DNA of 64,000 nt from Silene latifolia (lineage: Eukaryota > Streptophyta > Magnoliopsida > Caryophyllales > Caryophyllaceae), in NCBI RefSeq assembly GCF_048544455.1, contig NC_133534.1:37572217-37636216 (forward strand). Direction: 5' to 3'. The translations under genes were made by a program, and so were the position numbers. The first letter of the stretch is position 1. Each line of letters begins with the position of its first letter. This document shows positions 35,670 to 50,688 of this stretch, piece after piece. Under the pieces are notes generated by a model. The model was not told the DNA's origin and did not search any database. It saw only the letters and a program-made list of their open reading frames with translations.

Positions 35670-35917
35670 TATTAGTTTTGCATGCATAAGATCTTTAACT
35701 AATTTTATGACTAAATTAGTTATTCACATATTCAATATGTAAAGTAATGAGATTAATGAATCCCAACAATTGATTCCCATAACTTTGTGCAATTGTGAAA
35801 TTAATCCCCATAACTTTCAATTGGAGTAATTTGGGCCCATAAGTTTCACATAAGGTGCAATCAAACCACATACAAAATCTCACCAAAATATCATTATATA
35901 ACACCAGCCATACCAAC

Positions 35918-38304
<2,387 letters not shown>

Positions 38305-38635
38305 GAGTTTTTTCGAGTGATATGAGACCGTCCACATCATCAAGAATTAATTTAGGAAAATATAATTTTTGATGTAAAAAATAAAGTGTAGAATCTTTTA
38401 ATTATTATAATATGTATATTTCCTAATTTATATTCAAGTGATATTTCCAATTTTTATATCAAACTTTTACATTTCATTTGGCAAAAAAATATCCTTAAAA
38501 AAATTATGAAAATAATATAATTAGTTTTGTGGTAAAAAAAATGCTATCATTAGAGTATAGATTTCATATTATTTGCACATATTAAAGATGGTGTACTTCT
38601 TAATGTGTAAATTTGTGTACTTTTTAGTATGTTTT

Positions 38636-40173
38636 GTCCCACATTGAAAAATAAGTAGGTGTGGTGAATATACTATATATAAATAGTAGAATTGTCCCAT
38701 ATCGAAAGATTAGTATAAGGTAGTGTGATCCTATGATTATAAATAGGAGACATATTTGGAACTTATGTATCAACCCAAAATTTTTTGAGTCTCATAAATA
38801 TTGTTTTAAATAGCTCTCTTAAGATTTTATATCATTATCTCTACGATATGATATAAAAAATAAAGTGGAGATTGATTATAACTACCCGTGAAAGAGTTAG
38901 ATAGGAACATGAACAAGAGAAGCAAAAATCACTTAATATTGGTGTCACATAGGCAACCTATAATGAACAACATTACAACATACACAAAGTTAAAGCACAA
39001 TACAAAATAAAGGGTTTTACTAATGGTAGTCTCCTAACACAATACAAAACTAAAGATTTTACTAATGGTTGTCTCCTGAATGCACTAATAGAGCGTTAAT
39101 GATTCGTTATATGTACGATGTAGAGATCCCTATCTAATGATCGAGACTAAGTGGTTTTACCTTCAAAGAAAAATAATATGTATACAATAGTGATTTTTTT
39201 AAGAAGAGACATTTACTTCTTGGTATGTTATATCTTTCACATTGAAAAATAATGTAGGCGTGGTGAACATACTACGTCTAAATAATTAATTATATATCTC
39301 ACATCGAAAGAATAGTATACTGTAGGGTGATTCTATAAATATAAATAGGAGACATCCTAGAAACTTAGGTATTAACCTAAAATTTTTTGATAGAAAAGAT
39401 ATGTACTTCTTAGTATGTTATATGTCCCACATTGAAAAGTAATGTAAGTGCGGTGAATATACTATGTATAAATAGGAGTCATCCTTGAAACTTAGGTATC
39501 AACCCAAAATCTTTTAAGTCTCTTAAGTATTTTCTTATAAAGAGCTCTTAAAAGTTTGTAAAAGTTTGTTCTCATCACCTAATAATTTATAAATGGTTGG
39601 TAAAAAGTTTATGAAAAATAATCTATAAATGGTTGGTAAAAAATTTATTTTTACTATTACTTTTCTTATAATATGTTATTTGTCCCACATTAAAAATTAA
39701 TGTAGGTGTAGTGTATACTACGTATAAATAGTATAATCGACCCACATCGGATTACCATAAGGTGGGGTGATATATGATTATAAATAGAAGTAAGAGTTTG
39801 TATTATTGTCCCTACAATAATGATTACCAACCTAAATTAATTATCCCACAAATATTAATGGAGAGTACTTGATCATATTATTAAATTTAAATATAACTAC
39901 TAGATATAATGGGTAGCGATTGTCCGTATTCGGTATTCGAGATCTGGTTGGATGTCGAACTAAGTGCAAAAAAGATAGTGTAATTCTGAGTAAGTTATTT
40001 GTCCCACATTGAAAAATAATGCTGGTTTGATGAATATATACTACGTATAAGTAGTAGAATTGTCCCATATTAGAAAAATAATCCAAGTTTAGTGAATATA
40101 TTACTTATAAATAGTAGAATTGTCCCACATCGAAAGATTAGTATAAGGTAGGGTGATTATATGATTAGAAATA
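38636..40173 (+). promoter_or_regulatory. Array of snRNA-promoter-like USE plus TATA modules
   Basis: At least nine modules pair a word close to the plant snRNA upstream sequence element (RTCCCACATCG) with TATAAATA or a variant. USE-like sites start at 38636, 38694, 39296, 39424, 39682, 39739, 40001, 40062 and 40122; the last is an exact GTCCCACATCG. Gaps between the two words are 31, 33, 33, 32, 30, 29, 34, 33 and 33 bases. In plants a 33-34-bp gap is typical of Pol II snRNA promoters and about 23-24 bp of Pol III types. Modules mostly occur in pairs about 60 bp apart. No snRNA body was recognised downstream of any, so transcription is unproven. Confidence 0.6.
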
Positions 40174-40240
40174 AGAGTTAACCCACGTATATATTAATCT
40201 TTTATTTTTTTTGAAAGAGATATTTTAATAACGTAATTTA

Positions 40241-41078
40241 TTTTCGCAGTATATTTTGTAGTCATTACAGTACTTTTTGTATCTAATTTTCCATTTGCCT
40301 ACCCTTGATTGAAAAATACCAAATCTAATTCTCCCTGTTGTGAATTCTTCTACCTCCTCCCGATATACACAAATTTGTTCAATATAGATGATAATTTTGA
40401 GTATAGAACCATATTTACTTCATTAATTGCAATAATATTAATTAAATTCATGATTTCTTGTAATTTTTGTGTCTTTGTTGGTCATTTAGGGTTTATATTA
40501 AATATATTTTATGTTGAATTGGTGAGGGATGGTAGAAGTGAGTTGTTGGCTGAAGTATCAACGCCAACAGAGGCGGTCGTTGCCGGCGACGGAGGAGGGT
40601 GTCGTCTAAAAGGGCAGAGCAGTGAGGGAGAGAGAGAAATCGAGGGTGTGGAAAGGGCGAGGGTTATGGACTATGGTGACTGGCGATTAGTGTGGTTGGC
40701 CGTGGTGGTTTTGGTTGGGCGTCGGTGACTAACGCTGGTGGTTGGTGGACTAACATAGGTGGTGAAAGTGTAGTAAGAAGCATGTAGTACGTTTGTCTTT
40801 TTGTTCAATTTCTTTTCCGGTGTACTACGTAGTACCCATTTATTTGTTAACGTCGGCATATACTGGTACGCATACCGGTTACCAACGAAGCCCCTCCTTT
40901 GTTGTTGATGACAGTGATATAAAGGTGATTGCCGGTAACGGTTGTAGACTGTATTTATTAATGGACTATTGAGGAAACTTGAGAGAGAAAATGGGATGAG
41001 AGAGGAAATGGAAGGGGAAATGAGAGGGGTATAATCGTCAACTATGTACTGCGATGAGTAAAATGTGTACTGCGAAAA
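40241..41078. mobile_element. Non-autonomous TIR element, family copy 2
   Basis: 33-bp ends at 40241-40273 (TTTTCGCAGTATATTTTG...) and 41046-41078 (reverse complement starting TTTTCGCAGTACACATTTTA) match those of the element at 10851-11663. The interior is unlike copy 1 in sequence, though both have a strand-biased GC-rich middle. The 139-codon frame at 40309-40728 has no recognised domain. Superfamily unknown. Confidence 0.65.
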
Positions 41079-41177
41079 TCAGCACCCTTTAATAATATGT
41101 AAACAAATCATTAGACATAGAATGTAAACATTAAACCCTTATAACATTTTTTTTTTGCATTATAAATAAGTTAATTA

Positions 41178-41208
41178 CCTCGTTGCAACGCACGGGCATT
41201 CAAACTAG
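41178..41208 (+). mobile_element. Helitron-like 3' terminus
   Basis: A stem-like CGTTGCAACGCACGGGC is followed by CTAG|T at 41205-41208. It is more degenerate than the 8936 and 14866 ends but has the same layout. Confidence 0.45.
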
Positions 41209-41263
41209 TACATATAATATACTAAAATCATACGTATTACAAACTAAATAATTAACAATTTTA

Positions 41264-41443
41264 TGTGAATTTTTTTTGAACATACGAATGTAATCCGACC
41301 CGACCCGACCCGTCCGAAGGGGGATTGCAGTGGCCAAGTGATCATCGCCCCAGCTGGTAGTCGAACCTGGGACCTCTCAACTCCTGCATTTCTGCAAGCT
41401 TCAAGGTTTAACCCGGCTACCACTGGACTAACACCACTTGGTT
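41264..41443 (-). mobile_element. tRNA-derived SINE
   Basis: On the minus strand the block opens with CCAAGTGGTGTTAGTCCAGT and contains an A-box-like TAGTCCAGTGGTAG (41417-41430) and a B-box-like GGTTCGACTACC (41356-41367). These are the internal Pol III promoter elements of tRNA-derived SINEs. It ends in GGGTCGGGTCGG and a short A-run near 41264. The 68-codon frame across it is not a gene. Target duplications were not clear. Confidence 0.68.
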
Positions 41444-41489
41444 TAAACATGAAATTATCATCTAAAACTAAATATATAAGATAAAATAT

Positions 41490-41640
41490 ATGCTGATAAC
41501 CTGACCCGATACTGACCCGTTAAAAACCAGACCCGATCTGAAGATGACTCGACATGAACCAACCAGAACCCGTCACTGATTCGACATAACTTTAACCCGA
41601 TATAACCCGACCTATTTTAATCCGACCCATAACCATAACT
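41490..41640. repeat. Degenerate GACCCGA-type repeats
   Basis: Many ACCCGA/GACCCG words in irregular spacing, the reverse orientation of the GGGTCGGGT words at 42655-43070. Confidence 0.6.
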
Positions 41641-42314
41641 ACAACTAGTTGTATAATTTGCTAACGATAAACCAATTCTAATGTTTTTAGAATGGGAGGT
41701 TAAATCCATCCAATATTAAATGTTATGGACTCGTCACTCATGGTCAATCTAACATGTGGACATGATCTACATGCTTTATTTCTTTTAGGGTAAAGGGAGC
41801 ATATATGTAGTTTGATAATGAAAACTTGTTATTTTTCATATGTTTACATACTAAAATACTTTCATGATTTAAAGTATTAATTCATCATGTATATTTTTCT
41901 ACTTTTTTTTTTTCATAGGAAAGGGATATCTCTAAATTATTAAAAGCCCTTTATTTCACTTCTCACCTTAATAATCAAGAATAATGGTGGTCCAAAACGA
42001 GCCCAATTTCTCTCCATTTTCTAAAAAGAAATGGAGAGGTAAGTACCTATTAATGATCCGGATCGCATTTTGACAATATTTAACGGTTCTAAATTTACAC
42101 ATAAAATTAAAGGAAAAATGAGAATGAAAGGGGTAATTATTATTTAAATAGATTGTGAAAGGAAATGGAGAAAAAGGAAATAGACGTCCAAAACCTAGTT
42201 GGACTAGGAGTATTATATAAGTAATTTTTAACCTGTTTAGGCATCGATTTTGCTAACTTTCCAGCTACTTCAATATGGTTACTCCAAACATGACGTACTT
42301 ACTATTACGGAGTA

Positions 42315-42404
42315 CTCCCTCCGTTCCACTGATATGTTTACACTTCCTTTATTTTTCCCTCACAAAATAAAGGAAGTGTAAACATATCAGTGGAACAGAG
42401 AGAG
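42315..42404. mobile_element. Stowaway MITE, near-perfect foldback
   Basis: A 90-bp element beginning CTCCCTCCGTTCC and ending in its complement, TA-flanked (42313-42314, 42405-42406). The arms pair perfectly over about 32 bp around a short loop. CTCCCTCCGT is the classic Stowaway terminus. Confidence 0.9.
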
Positions 42405-42654
42405 TACGGAGTATTATTTAAGGAATTGAGGGAGAAATCGAAAAACACACGAAAAAATAATACAAGTAATTTACCTATTTCTATATGGATAAAGATGTGT
42501 GTCGCACAATGTAATTTGAGAAATTATGGAAACACAAATTACATTAATCGTGAATAATTGACCAAATAAAAAAGCAAACCGTAAAGTTTATTGTGAGACG
42601 ACTTGAGAAATGAAAATATAAACCTTAATATATACGAGTACTAGATATAGGTAG

Positions 42655-43070
42655 AGGTGGAAATTGGGTTAGTCGGGTCGGGTTTGGGTCGGGTCGGGTT
42701 ATATTGGGTCAGTATACTCTTTTGGGTCAGGTCGGATCGGATCATTTCGGGTCAAATGATGTGTCGAATCGGGTCGGGTCACTATGGGGCCAACGTTTTA
42801 TCACATTACTTCAACTTTTGTCAATTAAAATTATTTTTTCTACCATTATTTGATTTAGTTACTTCATTATTAAGTCAAACGTATCAATCGAAACACTAAA
42901 TCACTCTCATTTTGGTCAATATTAAACGTAATCATTGTCGGGTCATCAATTTAATCGGGTCGATATAAGGTCGGGTCTGGGTCGGGTTCGGGTCACTGAT
43001 TATCGGGTCATGTCGGGTCGATTTCGGGTCACAAAATTCTCGGGTTCTATCCGGTCTTGTCAGGCTTGAC
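42655..43070. repeat. Degenerate GGGTCGGGT-type repeats
   Basis: Irregular runs of GGGTCGGGTCGG-like words at 42666-42790 and again at 42940-43060, with AT-rich sequence between. The 80-codon frame at 42657-42899 is a by-product. Confidence 0.7.
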
Positions 43071-43796
43071 AACTCTAGATATAGGGAGTAAATAATACTT
43101 CCTCTGTTTTTTTATACTCCTCATTCTCAATTTTCGAGATACTGCTCCTCTTTTCAATATCTTTTAAAATATAAGGAAAAAAACATTATAAAATGTGTAC
43201 TCATTTGAAAGTTCTTTTCTTAAAGAATTTAATGGTATAATTTTTTTGTAAGTTTGAAACTATTTTATTATTATAAAAACTAAAGTCAAAGGGTCGTCAT
43301 GAAAAACAAAAACGTCATATATTCAAAAATAAAGGCAACAATAAAAAATTATATTGATAATTAGTACTTCATCTATTTCAATTATTTCTATACATTTGTT
43401 GAATATATGAGGGTTTTTATTAAAACAAAATGTATATTGGGTTTCATTGGTTAAAGCTTTAATGAAAATCTCAGAGTTTTTAGCAGAAGTCTTTTTTAGA
43501 GTAATCTTTTTTTTTTAAGAGTAATTTGTGTGTGTTAATAGTGATTTAAGATTGTTTTCAAAATTCTAACCTGTTATATGTAAAAAGGGACAATTAACCC
43601 AACAAATGTGCATTGGTTAAGTTCACATATACACGAAAATTACCGAGTGTACACCTAGTAAATAAGTAGCGAATACGAGTGACTTCGTCGCCTAAAAAAA
43701 ATTTTTTTTATGTGTTTTAAATTTTATATTTACTTTTGTAATTTAAAGTACTTAAACTAATTAAATTATTATTTCAAACATAATATATAAATAGTA

Positions 43797-43885
43797 CTCC
43801 CTCCACACCTATTTTCACCCCATTTCATTAAAATATACCTTACATATAATAGAGAAATGAGGTGAAAACTTATGTGTAGAGAGAG
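43797..43885. mobile_element. Stowaway-like MITE
   Basis: 89 bp starting CTCCCTCCACACC and ending GTGTAGAGAGAG, flanked by TA on both sides. The arms are more diverged than in the element at 42315. Confidence 0.7.
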
Positions 43886-44330
43886 TAATATTTAAAAAAA
43901 ATTGTTGATTTATCTTTGACCTAACAAGTATACCCGTTTGTGTAGGGTTTTTACCTTAAATTAATGGATCATAGGTCAAATTTTCGAATTTTTAACCTTG
44001 AAAAAGCTAGAAGAGGTGGATCAGATTTACGAGTCGGATCAAAATTTGACGAGTCTATAATCACAAGTAAGGAATTTGATTGGAGAGTTGGGAGTACCAA
44101 CTAACTAAAAATATAAAAAAAACATGATGTAAGCGTGGGACCTACAGAAGGTAGTCCCCACAAATGAGTAGATTCTTCACAACCATAAAAATACTCCACT
44201 AAGACAAATAGACCCAGGAATCTGGATACCCTCTCATCAAAATTACTAAAAAGTTCCTTTGTTTCAAGCATCAAACATATAACATTAAATGACACATTAT
44301 TAGCAACATAAACATCATACATTTATACCG

Positions 44331-44530
44331 TCCTTCTTCTTCTTCTTCTTCTTCTTCTTCTTCTTCATGTACTTTCCTCCTAATTACTACTATACCCCAT
44401 CATCCATCATCCATCATCCATCATCCATCATCCGTCTTCCAGGGAGGGGTAGCACTACATACTTAGCTAGCTTCCCTCTTTAGCATCCATCATCATCATC
44501 CACCACCACCATCATCATCATCATCATGTA
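44331..44530 (+). repeat. CTT and CATC microsatellites upstream of the NLP gene
   Basis: (CTT)n of about 11 units at 44333-44365, then CATCATC-type repeats at 44400-44430 and 44486-44528. Pyrimidine-rich CTT runs are frequent in plant 5' leaders, so this may lie in or near the transcription start of the downstream NLP gene; no TATA box was assigned. Confidence 0.6.
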
Positions 44531-45263
44531 ATGATGAGGATCATCTTCATTAACCCTTGGGGTTTCTCCTAGCTTTTTCCTTACAAAGTTTGTTCCTTTT
44601 TCCTTTATTTCCTTTTTTTCTTTTCTTATTTGATTACATCAGCAACTGTCTGATTTCCACTTTATTATATTTAAATACCCTATTTTTTTTAATTAATGGG
44701 TTTTTCATAAGTTTAAGATTGTGGGTTTGTTTTGTTAAATGTGCTTGGTCATCTGTTTTTTTTTTCATGTTTATACTTTTATTTAATTATTACTGTTTCT
44801 GTGGCACACTTCCGGTCATTTGTTTACCTTTTATATTCACCGTGAGGGGTATTTTTATCAGACGTAAACAAATGATTGAGACAAAGGGATTATTAAAATT
44901 TAAAAATTTGAATTGAAATACTTTTCAACTGTGTTATGAGTTGAGTTTATGATACCTGACATCATTGCACTTATTACTCTGAAGAATCTGAGTTTTTTTT
45001 TGTTGTATATTTTTGGTTTTATGTAGTTGAATGGTATATGACTTGGCGCAGAAAGATTGCTGCTTTATGAGTTATTTTGACAGTATATGATGGTGATTTT
45101 TTTTATTAAGACTTCTGAAATGTAAAGTCAAACCATGGTTTTCATTTACTGATCTTTTCTCAAGTTTCATGCAATTTTAATTACTTCCTGCTGATTATTT
45201 ACTGGTTTTCTGTCTTTAAAATGCTCTGAAATTGCAGTACAAAGAGGGGACTTACAGTTGAAG

Positions 45264-45377
45264 ATGTGTGCAAAATTCCATCAGTATGAGTTCTTCAAAT
45301 CATTTGAAATCGATTCGTCTTGGGAATTCATTCATTTGTTCTACATATACAGGCTTCTTTGGTGTTTTGGATCTTAA
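45264..45377 (+). CDS. Possible upstream ORF in the NLP 5' leader
   Basis: A 37-codon ATG-started frame (beginning MCAKFHQYEFF) ends at TAA 45377, 185 bases before the NLP start codon. It follows a splice-acceptor-like TTGCAG at 45232-45237, so it would lie in the last untranslated exon if that acceptor is used. Whether it is translated is unknown; conservation in related species would be needed to call it a regulatory uORF. Confidence 0.3.
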   Translation: MCAKFHQYEFFKSFEIDSSWEFIHLFYIYRLLWCFGS

Positions 45378-45562
45378 GTAGAGCAACAAAAACTTCTAAA
45401 CAAGGGTTTTCTCTTCAATTTACAGTATTTTCCTTCTTCCACTACAAAGTTATCTTCTTCATAATACAGTACTCCTCATAAATCCTTCTCTTTTTTTTGT
45501 CCGAAAAGAGACACAAGGCCGGTAAAATTCGAGACCTTACTCTTTCAGTAAGATCACTTAAT

Positions 45563-48500
45563 ATGGATGATCGTGGCTTTAATCCTCCAAATCCTTCCAT
45601 GTTTGGTATGGACTATGAGTTCATGGACCAACTCCTTGATGAAGGATGCTGGTTACAGACAGCAGACGGGTCAAATTTCCTGCAACCCGGCCCATCTACA
45701 GCACGGAACTTCAGTTTTCCATCATACCGGGTTCCTAGTTTGACTTATGCTCCTCATGAGAATAGCAGTTCCCAAGAGGAGCCTAATAACCCTTCTCAGA
45801 ATTCATTTACTCATAATGCACCGAAAGAAGAACAGGTTTCTGATTCACAATCTCAAGATCAAAGGTCAATGATCCCAATAACCAGAATTCCAAATCAAAG
45901 CCTCAGTATTAGTTGGGAAGGCGATGAAGTTAATCGAATATTATGGATTGAACCAAAGGCAAGGACTGGACCTTCAACAACTGTGAGAGACAGGTTGATG
46001 TTAGCAATCTCGCAGCTGAGTGAATTAAACAGAAATAGAGATGTTTTGATTCAAATATGGGTTCCTGTCAAAAAAGGTCTAAAAAGTTTTTTGACAACAG
46101 CAGAACAACCATATTTCTTTCAGCCTAGTAGTGCAAGTCTACTCCATTATAGAGATGTTTCTGAGAAGTATGAGTTTCTGGCAGATGAAGATACTAAACA
46201 GGCACTCGGGTTACCCGGGCGAGTCTTCCTTGGCAAAGTTCCGGAATGGACACCGGACGTGAGGCTCTTCAGGCAGGAAGAGTATCCTAGAAGCAAATTT
46301 GCTCACCAATATGATGTTAGAGGGTCTATTGCTCTTCCTGTCTTTGAGAAGGGAAGTGGTGATTGCCTTGGTGTGGTTGAGATCGTCATGACTACCCAAG
46401 ACTTCAATTATCGACCCGAAGTTGAAAGTGTTTGTAAAGCTCTTGAGGTCTCTTCTACCTTATACTTTTTCATAATTACCATCGCTTTAGTCTTTCAGTT
46501 CAGTCTAACTGGCCCAAAATCATTATTGTTGTTATGTTGTTTGTTCAATCTTTTGGAAATAGTCCTTTACTAGTAACGGCGAATCTAGAGGATTTTGTTT
46601 TAGTGTCCTGTTGACAGAAAATTATATCAATCTTAAAATCTTTAGCTTATGCTTCGGACAATGCAAAAAGAAAAAAAATGGAACCTGGACGCGGCTCCAT
46701 GTACTAAGAACTGCCAATATGTACTAGTCTTTACTTGAGGCAAGGTAGCGCGCATCTGATCGTCTAAACTTTTCGAGACTCGTCAATGGCGGGTCCTACT
46801 CGTCCCATCAATGGCGGGTCCTACTAGTATTCCTCATGGTCACTGGCTTTTGTCAACTATGCCACTAGACTTGCATGTCCCCAGCTTCTGTTGGAGAACA
46901 GTTGATTTTGGTTGCATCTGTGGTAGAAACTCACATCAGGAAACATAATGAATGGTTGGCATCCACAAGAGGGCTCAAATTTCTCAACAATCCAAGTGTT
47001 TTAACTTTTTGCAGCCATGTGGGTTTTGGACCAACTTTTTTTGTCCATGTATTTCTCTCAGAGATGTACATACAGTTGCAGGATATTTTAATGATCACTT
47101 CCACTATTATGCTCCTCAAAAGTCTTATTGACAATTTTCATTCTTTGGAATAAAAATAAATACTTTTGTCTGCGAATTTACGGTCTTGTTTAACTTTCCT
47201 CAAAAAACAAGGCATGTCATATGGGTAAATAAAAAAGTAACAGAGTTGAGTAAAAATCACCATTCCTCAGTTTTTTTTTTTTTTTTTATCTGCAGCTCAT
47301 TTTTTTTTTTCTTTTCTTTTTTTGCAGACGGTTCATCTTAGGAGTTCGGAAACCTTTCACAGTTCCGAGGAACAGGTATTATACACAATGCTAATATATC
47401 CGACATTGATCATCTTTCTTTTTGTTGTAAAGGGGCTCACAATGGCAGTTTTCGTGCTGGCGGGTTTCGACTCAGGTCATGAGTACCGCTCCATAATGAC
47501 TTAGTGAGCTAGTTTAGCTGTCAGTGTCGTCTTTTTCCAGTTGGAGGAACATCACCTTTGTATTTCTCTCATTTCAGGCAGGAAAAGGATTCTTTGAGGC
47601 TGTAAGGCTTGAGATTCTAAAAGTATTGAGAATTGTAAGTGACAAACATGACCTGCCTCTTGCTCAAACTTGGGGATCATGCTCCCAACAAGGAAAGGGT
47701 GGATGCTGGAATTCTGACAAAAGTGCACCCTGTGTTTCAACCATTGATTCTGCTTGCCTGGTTCGAGATCAACGAGTACTCGATTTCCATAAGGCTTGTT
47801 CCGAACACCACCTACTAAGAGGGCGGGGGGGCATTATTGGCAAAGCCTTTGAGACAAACCAGCTATGTTTTGCCACTGATGTCACTGAGTTTAGTAAGGC
47901 TGATTACCCTCTCTCTCACCATGCCAAAATGTTTGGTTTGCGTGGTGCAGTTGCAATAAGGGTCCGAAGCATCTACCAGGATTTTAATGATTATGTTTTG
48001 GAATTCTTTTTACCAATTCATCTTCCGGAAACAGGGCTGGGTATCCACGGCAGTATCTGGCAGACAGTTACAATGGCAGTACAGGAAAACTGCAGGAATA
48101 TACAGTTCATTATGGACAGTGATTATGAGCCACAAACCTCATTTTCAGGCAAAAAGACATCGGAAAATGAGACCTCTTCCTGGTTTTCACACATTGTGGA
48201 GCAACGCAAAAAGGGTAAAGAGGTGGCTGTTTCATTGGATTTTGGAGAGGAGGAGCCTACCAAAGAGTTTAAGTTTTCGACTCAATGGAGTGATAGTGAG
48301 CCAAATTTACAATTAGGGCAGGTTTATTCAGACAGTGGAAATGTTAAGCAAAGTTCGAAGTCTGATGGTATCTCTGGTGTATCGTCTGGAGGCCGATTTC
48401 CTCTTGGATCTAGAAAAGCTGGCGAAAAGCGCAAGACCAAGGCTCAGAAAACCATTAGTCTCCAAGTACTAAGGCAATACTTTGCTGGCAGCCTGAAAGA

Positions 48501-49808
48501 TGCTGCAAAAAACATCGGAGGTAATGCTTTCACTTCACTTAAATCTCCTAACCAATGGAATAATGCTTGTTTTCTGTGAATTACCTTTTTGAAGAAAATG
48601 CGTTGACGATATAGAAAGAAATCAGATGTACTATTATTTAAATCCTAAAACTGATTGGCAATAGAAGAAGTGGCAACAGAGTACTCTAGAGTCTAGACTG
48701 ATATAAAATCAGCTTTCTCTCTTCAAATGAAGAGATATAGAAGAAGTGGTCTATTGCCTGAGAAATTTCATGCTCTCTCATGAAGCTGACCTATATTACG
48801 AGGTGACTATTCATGGTTCCGGTTTTTAGTGGGTTTGTGGGTATATTCCTACGTCGGTACATGGATGAGGATTTTGTCAACCTGGGTTGGTCTGGTGTTC
48901 TGCTAATATGTGACCTCTTTCAAAAGACTAACTGGATAAATTATAACACAATGTCACACTCATTTGCAGTTTGTCCTACTACTCTGAAAAGAATATGCAG
49001 GCAGCATGGAATAGCCAGATGGCCTTCAAGAAAAATCAAGAAAGTGGGTCATTCTCTAAAAAAGCTTCAGCTCGTAATCGACTCGGTTCAAGGAGCTGAA
49101 GGCTCTATCCAACTATCTTCTTTTTATACCAAATTTCCAGAACTGAACAGTCCAAACACACAACTAACAGACAACACCCACATTCCTCTTCCCAACTTGA
49201 ATGATCAATCCAATTCCAAACAGCAGCCCATTACTCAGGCTGAAGGCTGCATTTTCAGTTCTGGTGCTACTACTTCGAACTCCGCTTCCACTTCTTCCAG
49301 TCACACCTCTACTTCCAGTCATTGCTTCCCTAGTGGGCCCAAGGTTTCATCCCCAATTCTCTCCAATCCCTCTGAAGATCTCTCTGGATCCCTTAAGAGG
49401 GCCCGAAGTGATGCCGAGTTGCAACTTTTAGCTAAAAAAGAAAACAATCAAATTCTAGAAAGAACCCACAGCACTAAAACCTTCACTGACCATCCTCCTT
49501 CTAAAACTTGGCCTGTTTTCAAAGCTAAAGCTACTTTCGGGGAGGAAAAGGTCCGATTTACAGTCTTACCCAACATGGGCTTCCACAAATTGCAGCAAGA
49601 AATCGCCACAAGGTTCAATCTTGCGGATTTGAGCAAAATGGGTATCAAGTATTTGGACGATGATCGAGAATGGGTTCTCTTAACATGTGATGCTGATCTA
49701 GAGGAATGTATAGATATACATAGATCATCAGGAAGCCATACAATTAGGCTCGCTTTATCACATTTTACGAGCTCAGGCGGTTCTACTGGTAGCAGAGGTT
49801 TTTCCTAA
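45563..49808 (+). CDS. NLP2: NIN-like protein (RWP-RK and PB1 transcription factor), NLP1/2 type
   Basis: A nuclear transcription factor of the NIN-like family, whose members activate nitrate-responsive genes. Coding exons are 45563-46447, 47328-47375, 47578-48520 and 48970-49808; all introns are GT-AG and the phases join, giving 904 residues. The N-terminal MDYEFMDQLLDEGCWLQT motif is typical of the NLP1/2/4/5 group. A GAF-like region follows (about 150-300, with LPGRVFLGKVPEWTPDVR). The RWP-RK domain is at about 600-660 (VLRQYFAGSLKDAAKNIG, RWPSRK at 642-647). The C-terminal PB1 domain is at about 808-890 with the acidic DDDREWVLL and DADLEECID motifs. The start is the first in-frame ATG; an upstream open stretch has no ATG. 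It converges on the PPR gene. The exact paralogue (NLP1, 2 or 3) is uncertain. Confidence 0.93.
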
Positions 49809-50688
49809 CTACAGATTGCCGGAATTTTAAGGCCTAGGGAACTTTGTTGTTCCCAATGTATTGTAGTCTCTGTTATTATTCTTGCCAAAAGTCACAGTTA
49901 TAGTAGGATTTTTTGTTCCAACCATGGAAGTGGTAATTGATATGGTTTTAGTACATTTCTTTACCCATAATCTTGTATTCTACATGAATATTTTGCGGAT
50001 CATGGTTTTGTAATTGACATTGTAAAAAAATGCAATGATTAAACTTTTGACTATTAGGTTTATGTGCAACAAAAATGGTGAAAATATTTTCTCGACTAGT
50101 GGTGGTGAGGAAAAGAGTGGCTATCGCTACCATAACCCGACGAGAAATTGATTAGTCTAAGATTTTTCTCTATCGTCTCTAAATTTTAGAATTGGCTTTC
50201 TCTCGGTTATATTGTTTAGTTCCACCTTTCTCAATTGCATTTTCCTCGACTGCATGAAGTATCAGAGAAAACTGGTGGTACTTACAAGCAACTCCGTCCC
50301 TTGATCGAAAAGAGGGGAAATTGGGACAACGCTAATTCAAGATCAATGTACAAACTAGTTGTCAAGTTTTGTCAATAGTTCTAAATCATAGACCCATAAT
50401 AATTACGAAGTAATACAAGAAAGCACAAGACAATGTTAATTTAACTGTATTGAAGAGATTGCTCACCTTCTAGCCTTTCGTCCTTGTGCACTATTCTCCC
50501 TGGCATGGACAATATATAATGTTCGAAGAAAGCTTCCACAGCAATAGACTATTACTCTCTCTATCGCAAAATCATCGATGTTTTTTCCGTATTAGTTTGT
50601 TGGGAGCCGAAAAGTACACAGGTAACTAAAGGTTTTTCCTTCTTCTGGCATAGAGTGGTTACCAAAGAGGGGGCATTTTGATCATTAC
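49809..50688. other. Convergent intergenic region, NLP and PPR 3' ends
   Basis: 880 bp between two stop codons facing each other. It must hold both 3' untranslated regions and terminators. No gene, repeat boundary or clear polyadenylation signal could be assigned. Confidence 0.6.

Noticed and set aside
38636-40173. Considered as functional U-snRNA genes
   Set aside because: USE and TATA words are present, but no recognisable snRNA sequence follows any of them, so only promoter-like modules are claimed.
41264-41443. Considered as a genuine tRNA gene
   Set aside because: The A and B boxes are too far apart and no cloverleaf can be drawn. The A-rich tail and GGGTCGG end fit a SINE.
45497-45562. 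Upstream extension of the NLP reading frame before ATG 45563
   Set aside because: It lacks an ATG. The first in-frame ATG at 45563 gives the expected family N terminus.
46875-47153. 92-codon plus-strand frame between NLP exons
   Set aside because: It lies in NLP intron 1 (46448-47327), has no domain, and the flanking exons join in frame without it.
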